64,000 bases of DNA from Streptomyces sp. NBC_00443 (GCF_036014175.1 NZ_CP107917.1:1116001-1180000); one strand, 5' to 3'. Numbered from the stretch's first letter, positions 12,936 to 22,039 are shown. Made by a program: numbers and translations. The notes: generated from the letters alone by a model not told the origin.

Positions 12936-13570
12936 AGCGCTCCCCGTGCGTCGAGTCGGGCCCGGAGCCGGCGCAGACAGCGCTGGCGCAGCGGCCCGAT
13001 GCTGCCCACGGCGATGCCCAGTGCCGCGGACACCTCCTGGTAGCTGGGCGGCGGCGAGGCAATCAGCACCCGCAGCAACTGGCGGCAGCGGTCGCCCAGT
13101 TCCTCGAACTCCTGCCACATCCAGCGGATGCGCTCGGACTCGGCGGCGGCCTCCTCGGAGTCCAGGAGCGACTGTTCGGGCGTACGTTCCTCGCTGACCC
13201 GGTCCAGCAGCTGCGGATCGCTCGTCACGGTCAGCCGCCTTAAGCTCTTGAGCACCTTCAGGCACTCGTGCCGTGCGGTGCTCGCGAGCCAGGACCCGGC
13301 CTTCTCGGGTTCACGGATGCGCCCGAGGTGCTGGGCGAAACGGAACCACACCGTCTGGTACACCTCATGGGCGTCGGCGTCATTGAGCCGGTGCGCGCGC
13401 ACGACGGACCACACCAGTGGGCTCATTCCCTCCACGAGCGCCTTCCAGGCCGCCGCGTCGCCGTCGACGGCGGACTGGACCAACGCACCGACATCTGCAC
13501 GGTCCACAGCCCCACCCCTCGTGTACGGCAAGTCATCGTACGCCGCGGAGGGGGCGGTTCCGACCCTCAT
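12932..13570 (-). CDS. ECF-like sigma-70 family RNA polymerase sigma factor, with a TTA codon
   Basis: A 212-residue sigma factor with two conserved domains. Sigma region 2 (roughly residues 40-105) includes ALVEGMSPLVWSVVRAHRLNDADAHEVYQTVWFRF and the ARHECLKVLK helix. Region 4 (roughly residues 155-205) includes YQEVSAALGIAVGSIGPLRQRCLRRLRARL, a helix-turn-helix for -35 recognition. Start: the ATG at 13570 overlaps the protease TGA as ATGA, indicating translational coupling; a GTG at 13507 with an upstream GAGGGGTGGGG is the alternative. Codon 110 is TTA (13241-13243), the codon read by bldA tRNA in Streptomyces, so expression is likely linked to development. It sits between the S8 protease and 167-aa genes in one operon. 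Confidence 0.9.
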   Translation of the reverse strand: MRVGTAPSAAYDDLPYTRGGAVDRADVGALVQSAVDGDAAAWKALVEGMSPLVWSVVRAHRLNDADAHEVYQTVWFRFAQHLGRIREPEKAGSWLASTARHECLKVLKSLRRLTVTSDPQLLDRVSEERTPEQSLLDSEEAAAESERIRWMWQEFEELGDRCRQLLRVLIASPPPSYQEVSAALGIAVGSIGPLRQRCLRRLRARLDARGAL

Positions 13571-15003
13571 GAGCGAGGAGCCGGTGGTGCGACGGGGACA
13601 GGACGCCAGGTCGGGGGGTGAAGCGCGGGTACATGCGCCCCCCGTACCTCCGCGAACCCGGTGTTCGCCGCGAGCATCTTGTACCGGGCGACCCGCGGGT
13701 CGTTCTCCTGCTGCGTGCTCATGTGGCCGGCGATCATCGCGGCGACGACGGGAGTGGCGAACGAGGTGCCGCTCCAGTGCGCGAACCCCTCGAACATCAC
13801 CTGGTCGGGCTTGGTGCCGCTGCTCCCGCCCGTCTCGCTCAACAGGCCGGTGTGGCGCGGGGAGACGCAGGAGCAGGAGTAGCCGAAGCCGTACCGGCAG
13901 GCGTCGTAGGTGGAGTGCTGGTACACGTACGGCACGGGTGTGTCGAAGCCGGTCAGGACGCTGGTGAGGCGCTCGCCGGGGGCGTACACCTTGACCCAGG
14001 GGCCGTGGTTGCTGAAGCAGGCGCCGAACTCGCCGTCGCCGCGCAGTGCGCCGACGGACAGCACGGTGTCCTGGTAGTCGGGCAGGTCGGCGTAGGCGGC
14101 GGGCCAAAACGGCGTGGCGCTGCCGTTGTTGCCGGCCGCGGCGACGAGCAGGGTGCGCTGTCCGCGCAGTTCCCGCATGAAGGCCTCGACGCCGAGCAGG
14201 CCGTCGGTGCGGCCGTTGGAGGTGCCTGCGGAGAGGCTGAGGATGTCGGGCCAGCCGCCGGCGTCGACGGCCTCGAAGAGCTTCTCGCCGAACTCGGACT
14301 CCAGGATGGCGCCCGCGTCGTTGAGGGAGTTTCGCACCGTGACGTTCGTGTTCGGCGCGACGGCGGCGACGAGCCCCGCGATGAACGTGCCGTGGCCGAC
14401 GTACTGCTGGAGGACGCCGTCGTCGTCGCACTCCTTGAGCTGCGCGTCGCCGTCGGTGTGGGCGAGCAGCGGGGAGGACCGGAAGTCGTTCATGAGGCCG
14501 GTGTCGATGACGAGGACGCCGACGGCGGTGTCCGGGTCGTGGGCGCCCTCGGCCACGGCGGGGTTGAGCTGCTCGGTGGCCGGGACGGGCACGGGCTCGT
14601 CGCCGGGGCAGGAGTTGACCGCGATCGACACCAGGTGGTTGCGGCTGACCAGGCGGCGTCGGGCCCGGCCCTCCGTCTCACGCAGGGCGCGCAGGGCGTG
14701 CGCGACGGGGCGGTCGCCGGCGCGGTCGCCCTCGCCGGGGTCGCCGACCTGGATGCGGGTGATGCCCGAGCGGTTGGTCTGCGGGCTCACGCGCCGCACG
14801 TTGTCCTGCACGAGGTCGGGCTCGGCGGTGAAGTGCGCGCGTACGGTGTCCTCGACGAGGCGGGCGTCCTCGCCGTCGCGGACCAGCACATAGCCCTTCT
14901 CGTAGATGAACTCGGCGGAGTCGTCCGGTCCCATCGCGAGGGGGACGTCGGGCATGGAGCCTTGGATCTGCTCGAACTGCTCGTGGAATCGCTGTGGTGC
15001 CAT
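13567..15003 (-). CDS. Cytosolic S8 (subtilisin-like) serine protease of the CHAT module
   Basis: A 478-residue subtilase with all catalytic elements: Asp167 in VGVLVIDTG, His204 in VGHGTFIAG and Ser414 in SGTSFATP, plus the oxyanion region AAAGNNGSA near residue 290. The first ~155 residues are not a signal peptide. They begin MAPQRFHEQFEQIQGSMPD and contain no hydrophobic core, so the enzyme should be cytosolic. The ATG at 15003 has GGGAGGA eight bases upstream. It heads a coupled operon with the sigma factor (ATGA overlap) and the 167-aa gene. It is divergent from the TPR-CHAT gene across about 110 bp containing an inverted repeat. A protease that processes a regulatory partner is plausible but inferred. 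Confidence 0.9.
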   Translation of the reverse strand: MAPQRFHEQFEQIQGSMPDVPLAMGPDDSAEFIYEKGYVLVRDGEDARLVEDTVRAHFTAEPDLVQDNVRRVSPQTNRSGITRIQVGDPGEGDRAGDRPVAHALRALRETEGRARRRLVSRNHLVSIAVNSCPGDEPVPVPATEQLNPAVAEGAHDPDTAVGVLVIDTGLMNDFRSSPLLAHTDGDAQLKECDDDGVLQQYVGHGTFIAGLVAAVAPNTNVTVRNSLNDAGAILESEFGEKLFEAVDAGGWPDILSLSAGTSNGRTDGLLGVEAFMRELRGQRTLLVAAAGNNGSATPFWPAAYADLPDYQDTVLSVGALRGDGEFGACFSNHGPWVKVYAPGERLTSVLTGFDTPVPYVYQHSTYDACRYGFGYSCSCVSPRHTGLLSETGGSSGTKPDQVMFEGFAHWSGTSFATPVVAAMIAGHMSTQQENDPRVARYKMLAANTGFAEVRGAHVPALHPPTWRPVPVAPPAPRS

Positions 15004-15032
15004 GGCGTGTCCTCCCACTGAGGCGACGGTCG

Positions 15033-15061
15033 TCAATCAGAGCCGTGCGGTCACTGATTGA
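15033..15061. promoter_or_regulatory. Inverted repeat TCAATCAG-N13-CTGATTGA in the divergent protease/CHAT promoter
   Basis: Two perfect 8-bp arms, 15033-15040 and 15054-15061, are separated by 13 bp, so their centres are 21 bp apart, two turns of the helix. This suits a dimeric regulator. The site lies between the S8 protease start (15003, minus) and the CHAT gene start (about 15113, plus). It could control both sides of the module. The neighbouring LuxR regulator or the sigma operon itself are candidate controllers. Confidence 0.55.
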
Positions 15062-15112
15062 TACAGCGCCAAACCTGTGTGGCACGGTCCTGGGGCAACT
15101 ACCATCCGTGGA

Positions 15113-17718
15113 GTGACAGCGGGAAGCGAATCGGTTCTCGAACTGCTGCCGATGGTGTTCGCCGCCCCGAACGACGCGCTGGCGAGGGCGGAAGGGGTGC
15201 TCGACGCCGATCCGACGCCGTTGCACGCCTCCGTCGCCCACCAGGTGATCGGCATCTGGCAGCGGGACTGGGGCGACATGCGCATCGCCCTGTACCACCT
15301 GCGGCGTGCCCGGGACCTCGCGGCACGCGCGGAGTCGGCCGACCGGGAGGCGGACGTCCTGGCCGCGCTCGGGGTCGCGCTGGTGCACGCGGGGCGCACT
15401 CAGCAGGGGCTGGCCGCGCTGGAGCGCGGCGTCGCGCGCGGCAGCGGGCACACACGCGCACGCGTGCTGTTCCGCCGGGCCTACGCCCGCTGGGTGCTGG
15501 GCCATCACCGGGAGGCCCTGGAGGACGTACGCAAGGCGATACCCGTGCTGCGGCAGATGGAAGACGTCATCTGGACGGCGCGGGCGCTGACCCTGCGTGC
15601 GACCGTGCATCTGGCGGTCGGCGCGGTGGACCGGGCGGACGCCGACTTCACGGCGGCCGAGGCGCTGTGGGACACCACGGGCCAGGAGCATGACAAGGCC
15701 GACGCGGTGGAGAGCCGGGGCCTCGCGGCGTTCCGGGCGGGCGACATCCCGGCCGCGCTGCGGCTGCTCGACGAGGCCGAGGAGCGGTACGCCAAGCTCG
15801 GCACGCCGACCTTCATGCTCAACATCCGCCGCTGCGAGGTGCTGATGGCCGCCGGGCTGGCCCGGAGGCGCTGACCGAGGCCGACTCGGCGATCGCCGTG
15901 CTCGACGGCATCGGCGGCCAGTCCACCCGCAAGGCCGAGCTGCTGCTGGCCGCCGCGCGTGCCGCCCGGCTGGCGGGCGAGGCGCACACCGCGATCGCGC
16001 GCGCCGACATGGCCGTACGGCTGTTCGCGGGGCAGCGGCGCGGCTGGTGGGAGACGCATGCCCGGCTGGTGCTGATCGAGGCGCGGGTGGCCGCCGGGCG
16101 CAGTTCGGGGCGGCTGGTGGCCGACACGGCGGCGGTCGCCGAACGGCTGGCCTCCTTCGGCGCGCCAGCCGCGCCGGCGGCCTCGCTGCTCGCCGGCCGG
16201 ATCGCGCTCGGTCTGGGCTGGCGGGCCGACGCCGAGCAGCATCTGGCGGTCGCCGCCCGCAGCAGGCACAGCGGGCCGCCGCTGACGCGGATGACGGGCT
16301 GGGCGGCGCAGGCGCTGCGGGCCCAGGCGGCCGAGTCGGGTCGCGGCGTCCTGGAGGCCTGTCGGCGCGGCCTGGACGTGCTCGATGCCCACCGGATGAC
16401 GCTGGGCGCCTCGGAGCTGCGGGCCCGCGCCACCGAGCAGGGTGCGGAGCTCGCCGCACTGGCCCAGCAGGCCAGTCTCGTCTCGGGCAGTCCACGCCGG
16501 CTGCTGGTGTGGAGCGAGCGCTGGCGGGCTACCGCGCTGTCGACGCCGCCGACGCGGCCGCCCGCGGACCCGGAGCTGCAGAGCAACCTGACGGCGTTCC
16601 GGGAGATCGCGGCCCGCGCGGAGGCCGCCCGGATGGAGGCACGTCCCGTTCCGGCCCTGGAACGCGAACAGCGGCGCCTGGAGCGGGAGATACGCTCCCG
16701 GACCCTGCACATGCGCGGCGACGCACCCGGCGACGGCTACCGCTTCGACCCGGGCCGGCTGCTGGCACGGCTGGGCGACGACGTACGGCTGGCCGAACTC
16801 GCCGTGCTGGACGGGCGGGTTCAGGTGCTGCTGTGCGGGCAGGGACGGGTGCGCCGGTACGAGGCCGGGCTGCTGGCCGATGCGGAGCGGGAGGCCGAGC
16901 ACGTCCAGGCCGGGCTGCGGCGGCTGGCCCACCCGGGTGCCGAGGGGCGGCTCGCGGTGGTGGAGGTCGCGGGGCGGCGCCTGGAGGAGCTGCTGCTCGG
17001 TCCGGCCGCGGCCCATCTGGGCGACGGCCCCGTGGTGGTCGTACCGCCGGCCCGGCTGCACCGTGTGCCGTGGGCGCTGCTGCCGTCGCTGCGGGAGCGG
17101 GTCCTCAACGTATCGCCGTCGGCGAGCAGCTGGCTGCGCGCCCGGGAGACCGAGCCGCCGCCCGGCGGTCGGCATGTGCTGGTGCGCGGGCCGGGGCTGG
17201 CGACCGGTGGCGCGGAGGTGCCGCACCTGGCCGGCCGGTACGGCGGATCGGTCGTCCTGGAGTACGCGGACGCGCGCGTGCCGCGTGTCCTCGAGGAACT
17301 CGACGGCGCCGAGCTGGCGCATATCGCGGCGCACGGCACGTTCCGCGCGGACAGCCCGCTCTTCTCGGACCTGCGGATGGCCGACGGGCCGCTCATCGTC
17401 CATGACTTCGAGCGCCTGGACCGCAGCCCGTACCGGATCATCCTGTCGTGCTGCGACACCGCCCGCTTCGCCTCCGTCGGCGCCGACGAACTGCTCGGCC
17501 TGGTCACCGCCCTGCTGCCGCTGGGCACGGCGGGCGTGGTGGCGAGCAGCGCGCCGGTCAACGACGCTGCGGTGGTGCCGCTGATGCTCGCCCTGCACAA
17601 GGGGCTGAGCCAGGGCCTCTCCCTGGCGGAGGCCCTGCGCGACGCGCGGGCGGCCCTGCCGGGGGACGCACTGCATCAGGCGACGGGGTGGGCGTTCTCG
17701 GCGTTCGGCGCGGCCTGA
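15113..17718 (+). pseudogene. TPR-CHAT (caspase-like) protein, reading frame broken once near 15866
   Basis: A protein of about 865 residues if repaired. The N-terminal 250 residues (frame of 15113-15874) are helical TPR-like repeats (LGVALVHAGRTQQGLAALERGV, RAYARWVLGHHREALEDVRKAI). Further TPR-like helices follow, then a C-terminal CHAT peptidase domain in the frame 15898-17718. It has the catalytic His in AHIAAHGTF (residue 479 of that segment), the catalytic Cys in ILSCCDTAR (residue 519), then GADELLGLVTALLPLGTAGVVASSAPVND. Frame 2 ends at 15874 and frame 1 continues the same protein (EALTEADSAIAVLDGIGG) from about 15868; one extra G or C at 15863-15867 restores it. Whether this is a sequence error or real inactivation is open. 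Start: GTG 15113, or GTG 15077. Confidence 0.85.
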
Positions 17719-17760
17719 CCACGGGTACGTCCTGATCCTGGTACGGCCTGAACAGCTCCC

Positions 17761-19642
17761 TCACGCCGGCTGCGCGTCCGGCAGTTCCACCAGCCACGGC
17801 AGGGCGCCTCGGTCGCTGGCGCCCAGGCGGGCGTAGGCGCTGTAGAGGTGGTTGCCGACCGTGCGGACGGAGAGAGTCAGCTTCTCGGCGATCTGGCGGT
17901 TGCTCAGGCCCGTGGCCGCGAGCGTGACGATCTGGCGCTGCCGGGTGGTCAGTTCGCCGAGGACCAGGCCGGACAGGGCCGGGGTGCGGGCGCCCTGGCA
18001 GCGGCGGGCCAGGGCGACGGCACGCGTGCGTGCGATGCGGGCGGCTCGCGGGTCGCGATGGGCCCGTACGGCATGGGCGTGCGCCTCGGCCGCGAACAGC
18101 AGGAAGCCGCGCTGCGCCAGCTCCTCGGCCACCCGGTCCAGCGCGGGGCCGTCGCCACGGTCGAGCGCGGCGGCATGCTCGGCGAAGACACCGGTCAGAC
18201 GGCCCACGGCACGCTCCGGGTCGCCGAGGCGGACGGCGTCGTAGGCATCGCCGGTCCCGTCGGCGAGTCCGTGGGCCGCTGTCGGCCGGGTGACCGCCCC
18301 ACCCCGTGGGGGCGGCCACCCAGGATCTCGTGCGCGGCCGTCGGATCGCCCGACTGCGCTGCGGCGAGGGCGAGTTCGAGACGGCAGGACGGATCGTCAC
18401 CGTCGCCGCGCAGGCCCTCCCGCGCCCATGCCGCCGCCTCATGCAACTCGCCGCGCAGCCGCGCGAACCCGGCGCGCACCGCCGCGTATCCGGCCGGCAC
18501 CGGCATGCCCTCGGCGACCAGCCACTCCCCCACCGGCGTCGGCAGCGCTCGTACGTCCGCCCGCTCGATGGCGCCGGTCAGTGCGGCGCGCTCGGCGTCG
18601 AGCGCGGGCTCGCACCCATTCGTCGTACGGGACAGCCGCCTCGCCCGCAGCCGGCCGGCCGCGGCCCGCAGCACCGGGCCGTGCAGGGGTGGGCGAGGCG
18701 GACGGCGCCCTGGTCGTCGACGTGGATCAGGGAGTCGGCCTCCAGGCACTCCAGGGCGCGAAGATCGAGGCTGTCGGGCTCCAGGCCCTGTTCGGGATGC
18801 GGTTCCAGATCCAGGGGCAACGGCTCGGCGAAGGCCAGGCGTTCGAGGATCTCGCGCTCTTCGGGGCAGGCACGGTCGAGGACCTGTGCGGTGTGCCGGC
18901 GCACCGTCGCGGTGACCGGCACCGGGCCGCGCCACGCCCACTCGTCGGAGTCCGAGTCCGGATCAGCCGAGTCGACGACCCGGCTGAGCAGCCCGCGCTC
19001 GCGCACCGCGCCCACCAGGTCGCGCAGCAGCCGCAGGTCGCCCCGGCACAGGCGGTGCAGCCGGTTCACGGTGAGAGGTTCGAGGCCACCGTCGTCCACG
19101 CCCGTTCCGGCCGCCAGCAGTTGGGCGGTCTCCTCGCGGGGCAACGGCTCCAGGGTGAGGCGGGGCAGGAGTTCGCCGGTCCACAGCCGGGAGATCGCAC
19201 CCGGTGCCGGGGCGCCGTCGGTGGTGACGACCAGAAGACGGGTGCGTCCGTGCACGGCCAGCTGATGGACGAGGGCGGCGGAGGCGTCGTCGAGCAGGTG
19301 AGCGTCGTCGACCAGGAGCAGCCGTATGCCGGACAGATGCTGGCAGGCGCCGTGCAGGGAGGCCGACTCCGGTACGAGGTGCGCGAACGCGGCGAAGCGG
19401 ATCCCGCGGGTCCCGGGGGTGCCGGTAACCCGGGCGCAGTCGGCGCCGCGGACGGCCTCCGTGACGAGGCGGGTCTTGCCGCTGCCCGCCGGACCCATGA
19501 TCACGAGGCCCTGGCGGCCCGCGGTCAAGGATCCCCGCACCAGCTCCAGTTCGTGCTCCCGGCCGGTGAACGGCCAGGGCAGCTCCAGGGTCTTCGCGTC
19601 ACGTTCGAAGTTCGTCACGGCAATAGGAGCACCATGACTCAC
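17761..19642 (-). pseudogene. LAL-type LuxR family regulator with N-terminal ATPase domain, two frame breaks
   Basis: A large transcription factor of about 625 residues if repaired. The first frame (from GTG 19642, or GTG 19618) has the ATPase module: FTGREHELELVRGS, Walker A MGPAGSGKTRLV, Walker B RLLLVDDAHLLDD. The protein continues in a second frame (LHGPVLRAAAGRLRARRL...DPTAAHEILGG, 18690 down to 18300). A third frame ends at 17761 with the LuxR helix-turn-helix LTTRQRQIVTLAATGLSNRQIAEKLTLSVRTVGNHLYSAYARLG. One extra base in the GGGG at 18686-18689 and one in the CCCC at 18297-18300 join the three parts. It is adjacent to the CHAT gene (convergent) and divergent from the metzincin gene, so it may regulate this island. 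Confidence 0.82.
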
Positions 19643-19652
19643 CCTTGATACA

Positions 19653-19670
19653 GGGGTACTTGAGTAGCCC
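19653..19670. promoter_or_regulatory. Near-perfect palindrome GGGGTACT-TG-AGTAGCCC between LuxR and metzincin genes
   Basis: This 18-bp dyad (one mismatch pair) lies in the 70-bp gap between the divergent LuxR-type regulator and the metalloprotease gene. Direct and inverted copies of TGAGT/ACTCA surround it. It is a reasonable operator for a LuxR-type dimer; binding is inferred. Confidence 0.45.
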
Positions 19671-19712
19671 TCGACTCAGGCGCCCGCGGCGGGCCGACGG
19701 CAGGCTGTCCGC

Positions 19713-20798
19713 ATGACCGCTCGCTACTGCTCCCTCGCGCAGCAGTCGGCCCCCGCCTTCGCCCCGGGGCTGGCCGCCGAGCGGCTCAGTGCGCTCATCG
19801 GCGGACGCCGGATGTGGGTCAACGGCACCGTGCTGCACTACTGCTTCTTCGACCGGGACTCCGACGGATCCGTGATCCCCGATCCGGAGACCGGCGAGAC
19901 CCGGCGCGTGTCGTGGGTCGGCAGCAAGGAGCAGCAGGACGTCGTGCGCGAGTGCTTCCAGGAGTGGCAGGGCCTCGGCATCGGGCTGTCGTTCGTGGAG
20001 GTGGGCGACCGGTCGGAGGCCGAACTGCGCATCGGGTTCCAGCTCGGCGACGGCTCCTGGGCGACCGTGGGCAAGGACGCGCTCCGGGTCGGCCTCAACG
20101 AACGCACCATGAACTTCGGCTGGGACCTGACCGCGCCCGGGGAGCGCGGAACGGCCCTGCACGAGATCGGGCACGCGCTCGGCATGCTGCACGAGCACCA
20201 GAGCCCGTTCGCCGGCATCCACTGGGACGACGAGGCCGTCTACGCCGATCTGGCGGGCCCGCCCAACTTCTGGAGCCGGGACAGGACGTTCTTCAACATC
20301 CTGCGCAAGCTCGATCCGAACGAGGTCAACGGTTCCGCCTGGGACCCGCACTCGGTCATGGAGTATCCCTTCTCGGCCGGGCTGATCCTGGAGCCGGAGC
20401 AGTTCCGCGCGGGCCTGAACCCGCCGGGAGTGCTGTCCAAGGCCGACAGGGAGTTCGTCCAGCGCTGGTACCCGCCGGCCGAGACGCCGGGGCCGCGGGA
20501 GCTGGTGCCGTTCCGTTCGGTGCCGCTGCGGCTGGGTCCGGCGGAGCAGGCCGACTTCGTCGTGGAGCCGCCGGAGACCCGCGAGTACACGGTGGGCACC
20601 TTCGGCGACAGCGACACGGTCGTCGTGGTCTTCGAGGAACGGGACGGCGAACCCCGGTACCTCACCGCCCAGGACGACGGCGGCACCCCGGACAACGCCA
20701 CCGTCAGGGCCCGCCTCGTCAAGGGCCGCCGCTATCACGTCAGAGTGCGCCTCTACTCCAGCTGGGGTTCGGGGGAGACAGCGGTCATGTGCTGGTGA
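19713..20798 (+). CDS. Metzincin zinc metalloprotease (astacin/matrixin-like), no signal peptide
   Basis: A 361-residue protease with the extended zinc motif HEIGHALGMLHEH (His150, Glu151, His154, His160) and a Met-turn SVMEY (Met216), the signature of metzincins of the M12A/M10 type. The catalytic domain covers about residues 30-270. The C-terminal 95 residues (PLRLGPAEQADFVVEPPETREYTVGTFGDSDTVVVVFEERDGEPRYLTAQDDGG) look like a beta-sandwich of the pre-peptidase C-terminal kind. The N-terminus (MTARYCSLAQQSAPAFAPG) shows no signal peptide, unlike most family members, suggesting a cytosolic role or non-classical export. It is divergent from the LuxR regulator and next to the CHAT/S8 module. 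Confidence 0.88.
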   Translation: MTARYCSLAQQSAPAFAPGLAAERLSALIGGRRMWVNGTVLHYCFFDRDSDGSVIPDPETGETRRVSWVGSKEQQDVVRECFQEWQGLGIGLSFVEVGDRSEAELRIGFQLGDGSWATVGKDALRVGLNERTMNFGWDLTAPGERGTALHEIGHALGMLHEHQSPFAGIHWDDEAVYADLAGPPNFWSRDRTFFNILRKLDPNEVNGSAWDPHSVMEYPFSAGLILEPEQFRAGLNPPGVLSKADREFVQRWYPPAETPGPRELVPFRSVPLRLGPAEQADFVVEPPETREYTVGTFGDSDTVVVVFEERDGEPRYLTAQDDGGTPDNATVRARLVKGRRYHVRVRLYSSWGSGETAVMCW

Positions 20799-20967
20799 CG
20801 GCACGGATCGGCTGACGCGCTCGGACGGGAGAGTCCACAGTCCGGCGCCGGGGAAAGTGGCCGGGAACGCCACCTTCGGGGGAGGGTGACGTTCTCGGCC
20901 ACGCCGACGCCACGCCAGGCCACGCCACGCCACGTCTGTGTTGCACACGTGCGACCGAAGGACCGGC

Positions 20968-21867
20968 TCATGGCCGCTCGACCTGCGCTCGCGCCCCGGT
21001 GCCGGCCGCCGCGTGGGCCGCCCAGTCCAGGATCTGGACGGCCGCTCCGGCGTCTTCAAGACCCCGGCAACGGGCGTGGTGGCGCCGGGAGATGGCGTCG
21101 AGGTCGAGATGCGCGCCGAAGGCCGGGTGCGCGGCGAGCCGGCGGGCATAGGCCCACAGGGTGGCGTGCGCGGCGACGCGCTGCACCGCGGCGGCGTCCA
21201 GGTGATGCCGGTGGACGGTGTCGAGTTGGACCAGAGCGACCCACAACTCGACGTCGGACGCAGTGATCTGATCGCGAATCAGGTACGCGCGACCGTCCAG
21301 CCACCGGTCCAGCGCACCCAGTGCACGCAGCAGCGTCCCGAGCGCCTCGTCCCGCTCCGCCCGCTCGGCACCCGCCGCCCCTGCAGCCTGTGCGGCTTCC
21401 TCGATGTCCTGTGCGCACATCCGCTCCACAGCCTCGATCTCCGACTCCGCACCGCGCGGGTACAGCTCCAGGCGACGGCCGCCGAAGCGCCGGGCCAGGT
21501 CGCGGGTGATGTCGGGAGCGTGGGTGCTCACGATGCGCCCGGACCAGTCGTCGCCGAGGACCGGCGCGAGGGCAGGTCCGCCGTACCGGTGGGCGCTGGC
21601 GTCGTACAGCGGACGCAGCACGGCGTGCCCGCCGTCGGCGCAGTCGGGGATCGCGGGCAAGAAAGTCGCCGGACAGACGTCGTCGAGGCCCAGCAGGCTG
21701 TGGGCGACGGCGATGCGCAGGCCGTCCGCGCAGGCGGTCGTCAGGTGGAGGCGGTAGCGGCGCGGCACGGCGTAGTGGCCGCTGCGCTCGTCCCGGCCGA
21801 TCCGGCCCCGGAAAGCCGGGGCGGGCTGCTGTGTGTGCGAGTGGGTGGCCAGCGGTGTGACGGACAT
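20968..21867 (-). CDS. Glutathionyl-hydroquinone reductase-like protein (GST omega / ECM4-YqjG family)
   Basis: A 299-residue protein. The ATG at 21867 is preceded by GGGGAG five bases away. The N-terminal region holds GRIGRDERSGHYAVPRRYRLHLTTACADGLRIAVAHSLLGL, where the Cys aligns with the catalytic Cys of the ECM4/YqjG motif (usually CPWAHR). A helical GST C-terminal domain follows (ALGALDRWLDGRAYLIRDQITASDVELWVALVQLD). Such enzymes reduce glutathionyl- or mycothiol-like conjugates of hydroquinones. Streptomyces uses mycothiol, so the thiol partner is uncertain. A 32-codon sulfur-type leader peptide with a palindromic operator lies directly upstream, placing this gene with the sulfur genes. 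Confidence 0.8.
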   Translation of the reverse strand: MSVTPLATHSHTQQPAPAFRGRIGRDERSGHYAVPRRYRLHLTTACADGLRIAVAHSLLGLDDVCPATFLPAIPDCADGGHAVLRPLYDASAHRYGGPALAPVLGDDWSGRIVSTHAPDITRDLARRFGGRRLELYPRGAESEIEAVERMCAQDIEEAAQAAGAAGAERAERDEALGTLLRALGALDRWLDGRAYLIRDQITASDVELWVALVQLDTVHRHHLDAAAVQRVAAHATLWAYARRLAAHPAFGAHLDLDAISRRHHARCRGLEDAGAAVQILDWAAHAAAGTGARAQVERP

Positions 21868-21938
21868 GAGTCTCCCCGGGGCGGGCTTGAGGACGTACGC
21901 GTGGCGGAAGCTGTGGCGGACGCGGGCTCGGCTCGGGG

Positions 21939-22037
21939 TCAGACCGCGCTGCAGACGCGGAGCAGATCGATGTGCCGGCGGGACGTGAGAAGGGGCGTAC
22001 GGCTCACTCGGCCGGTGACCGACTCGGGACGCCCCAT
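21939..22037 (-). CDS. Sulfur-type leader peptide 1 (RRHIDLLRVCSAV), 32 aa
   Basis: A short frame from ATG 22037 to TGA 21939 whose C-terminal half reads LTSRRHIDLLRVCSAV. It has the same RRHID...R-S/C-A pattern as two other short peptides in this window (30868-30948 and 32174-32275). GTG at codon 11 is an alternative start. It lies 72 nt upstream of the GST gene and just downstream of the 23-bp palindrome. Short leaders with cysteine codons ahead of sulfur genes are known in actinobacteria as translation-coupled sensors of Cys-tRNA. That function is inferred here. Confidence 0.7.
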   Translation of the reverse strand: MGRPESVTGRVSRTPLLTSRRHIDLLRVCSAV

Positions 22038-22039
22038 AC

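Noticed and set aside
12432..20798. A CRISPR-associated (Craspase-type) system
   Set aside because: No gRAMP/Cas7-11-like gene, crRNA array or other cas gene occurs; only the TPR-CHAT/sigma analogy remains.
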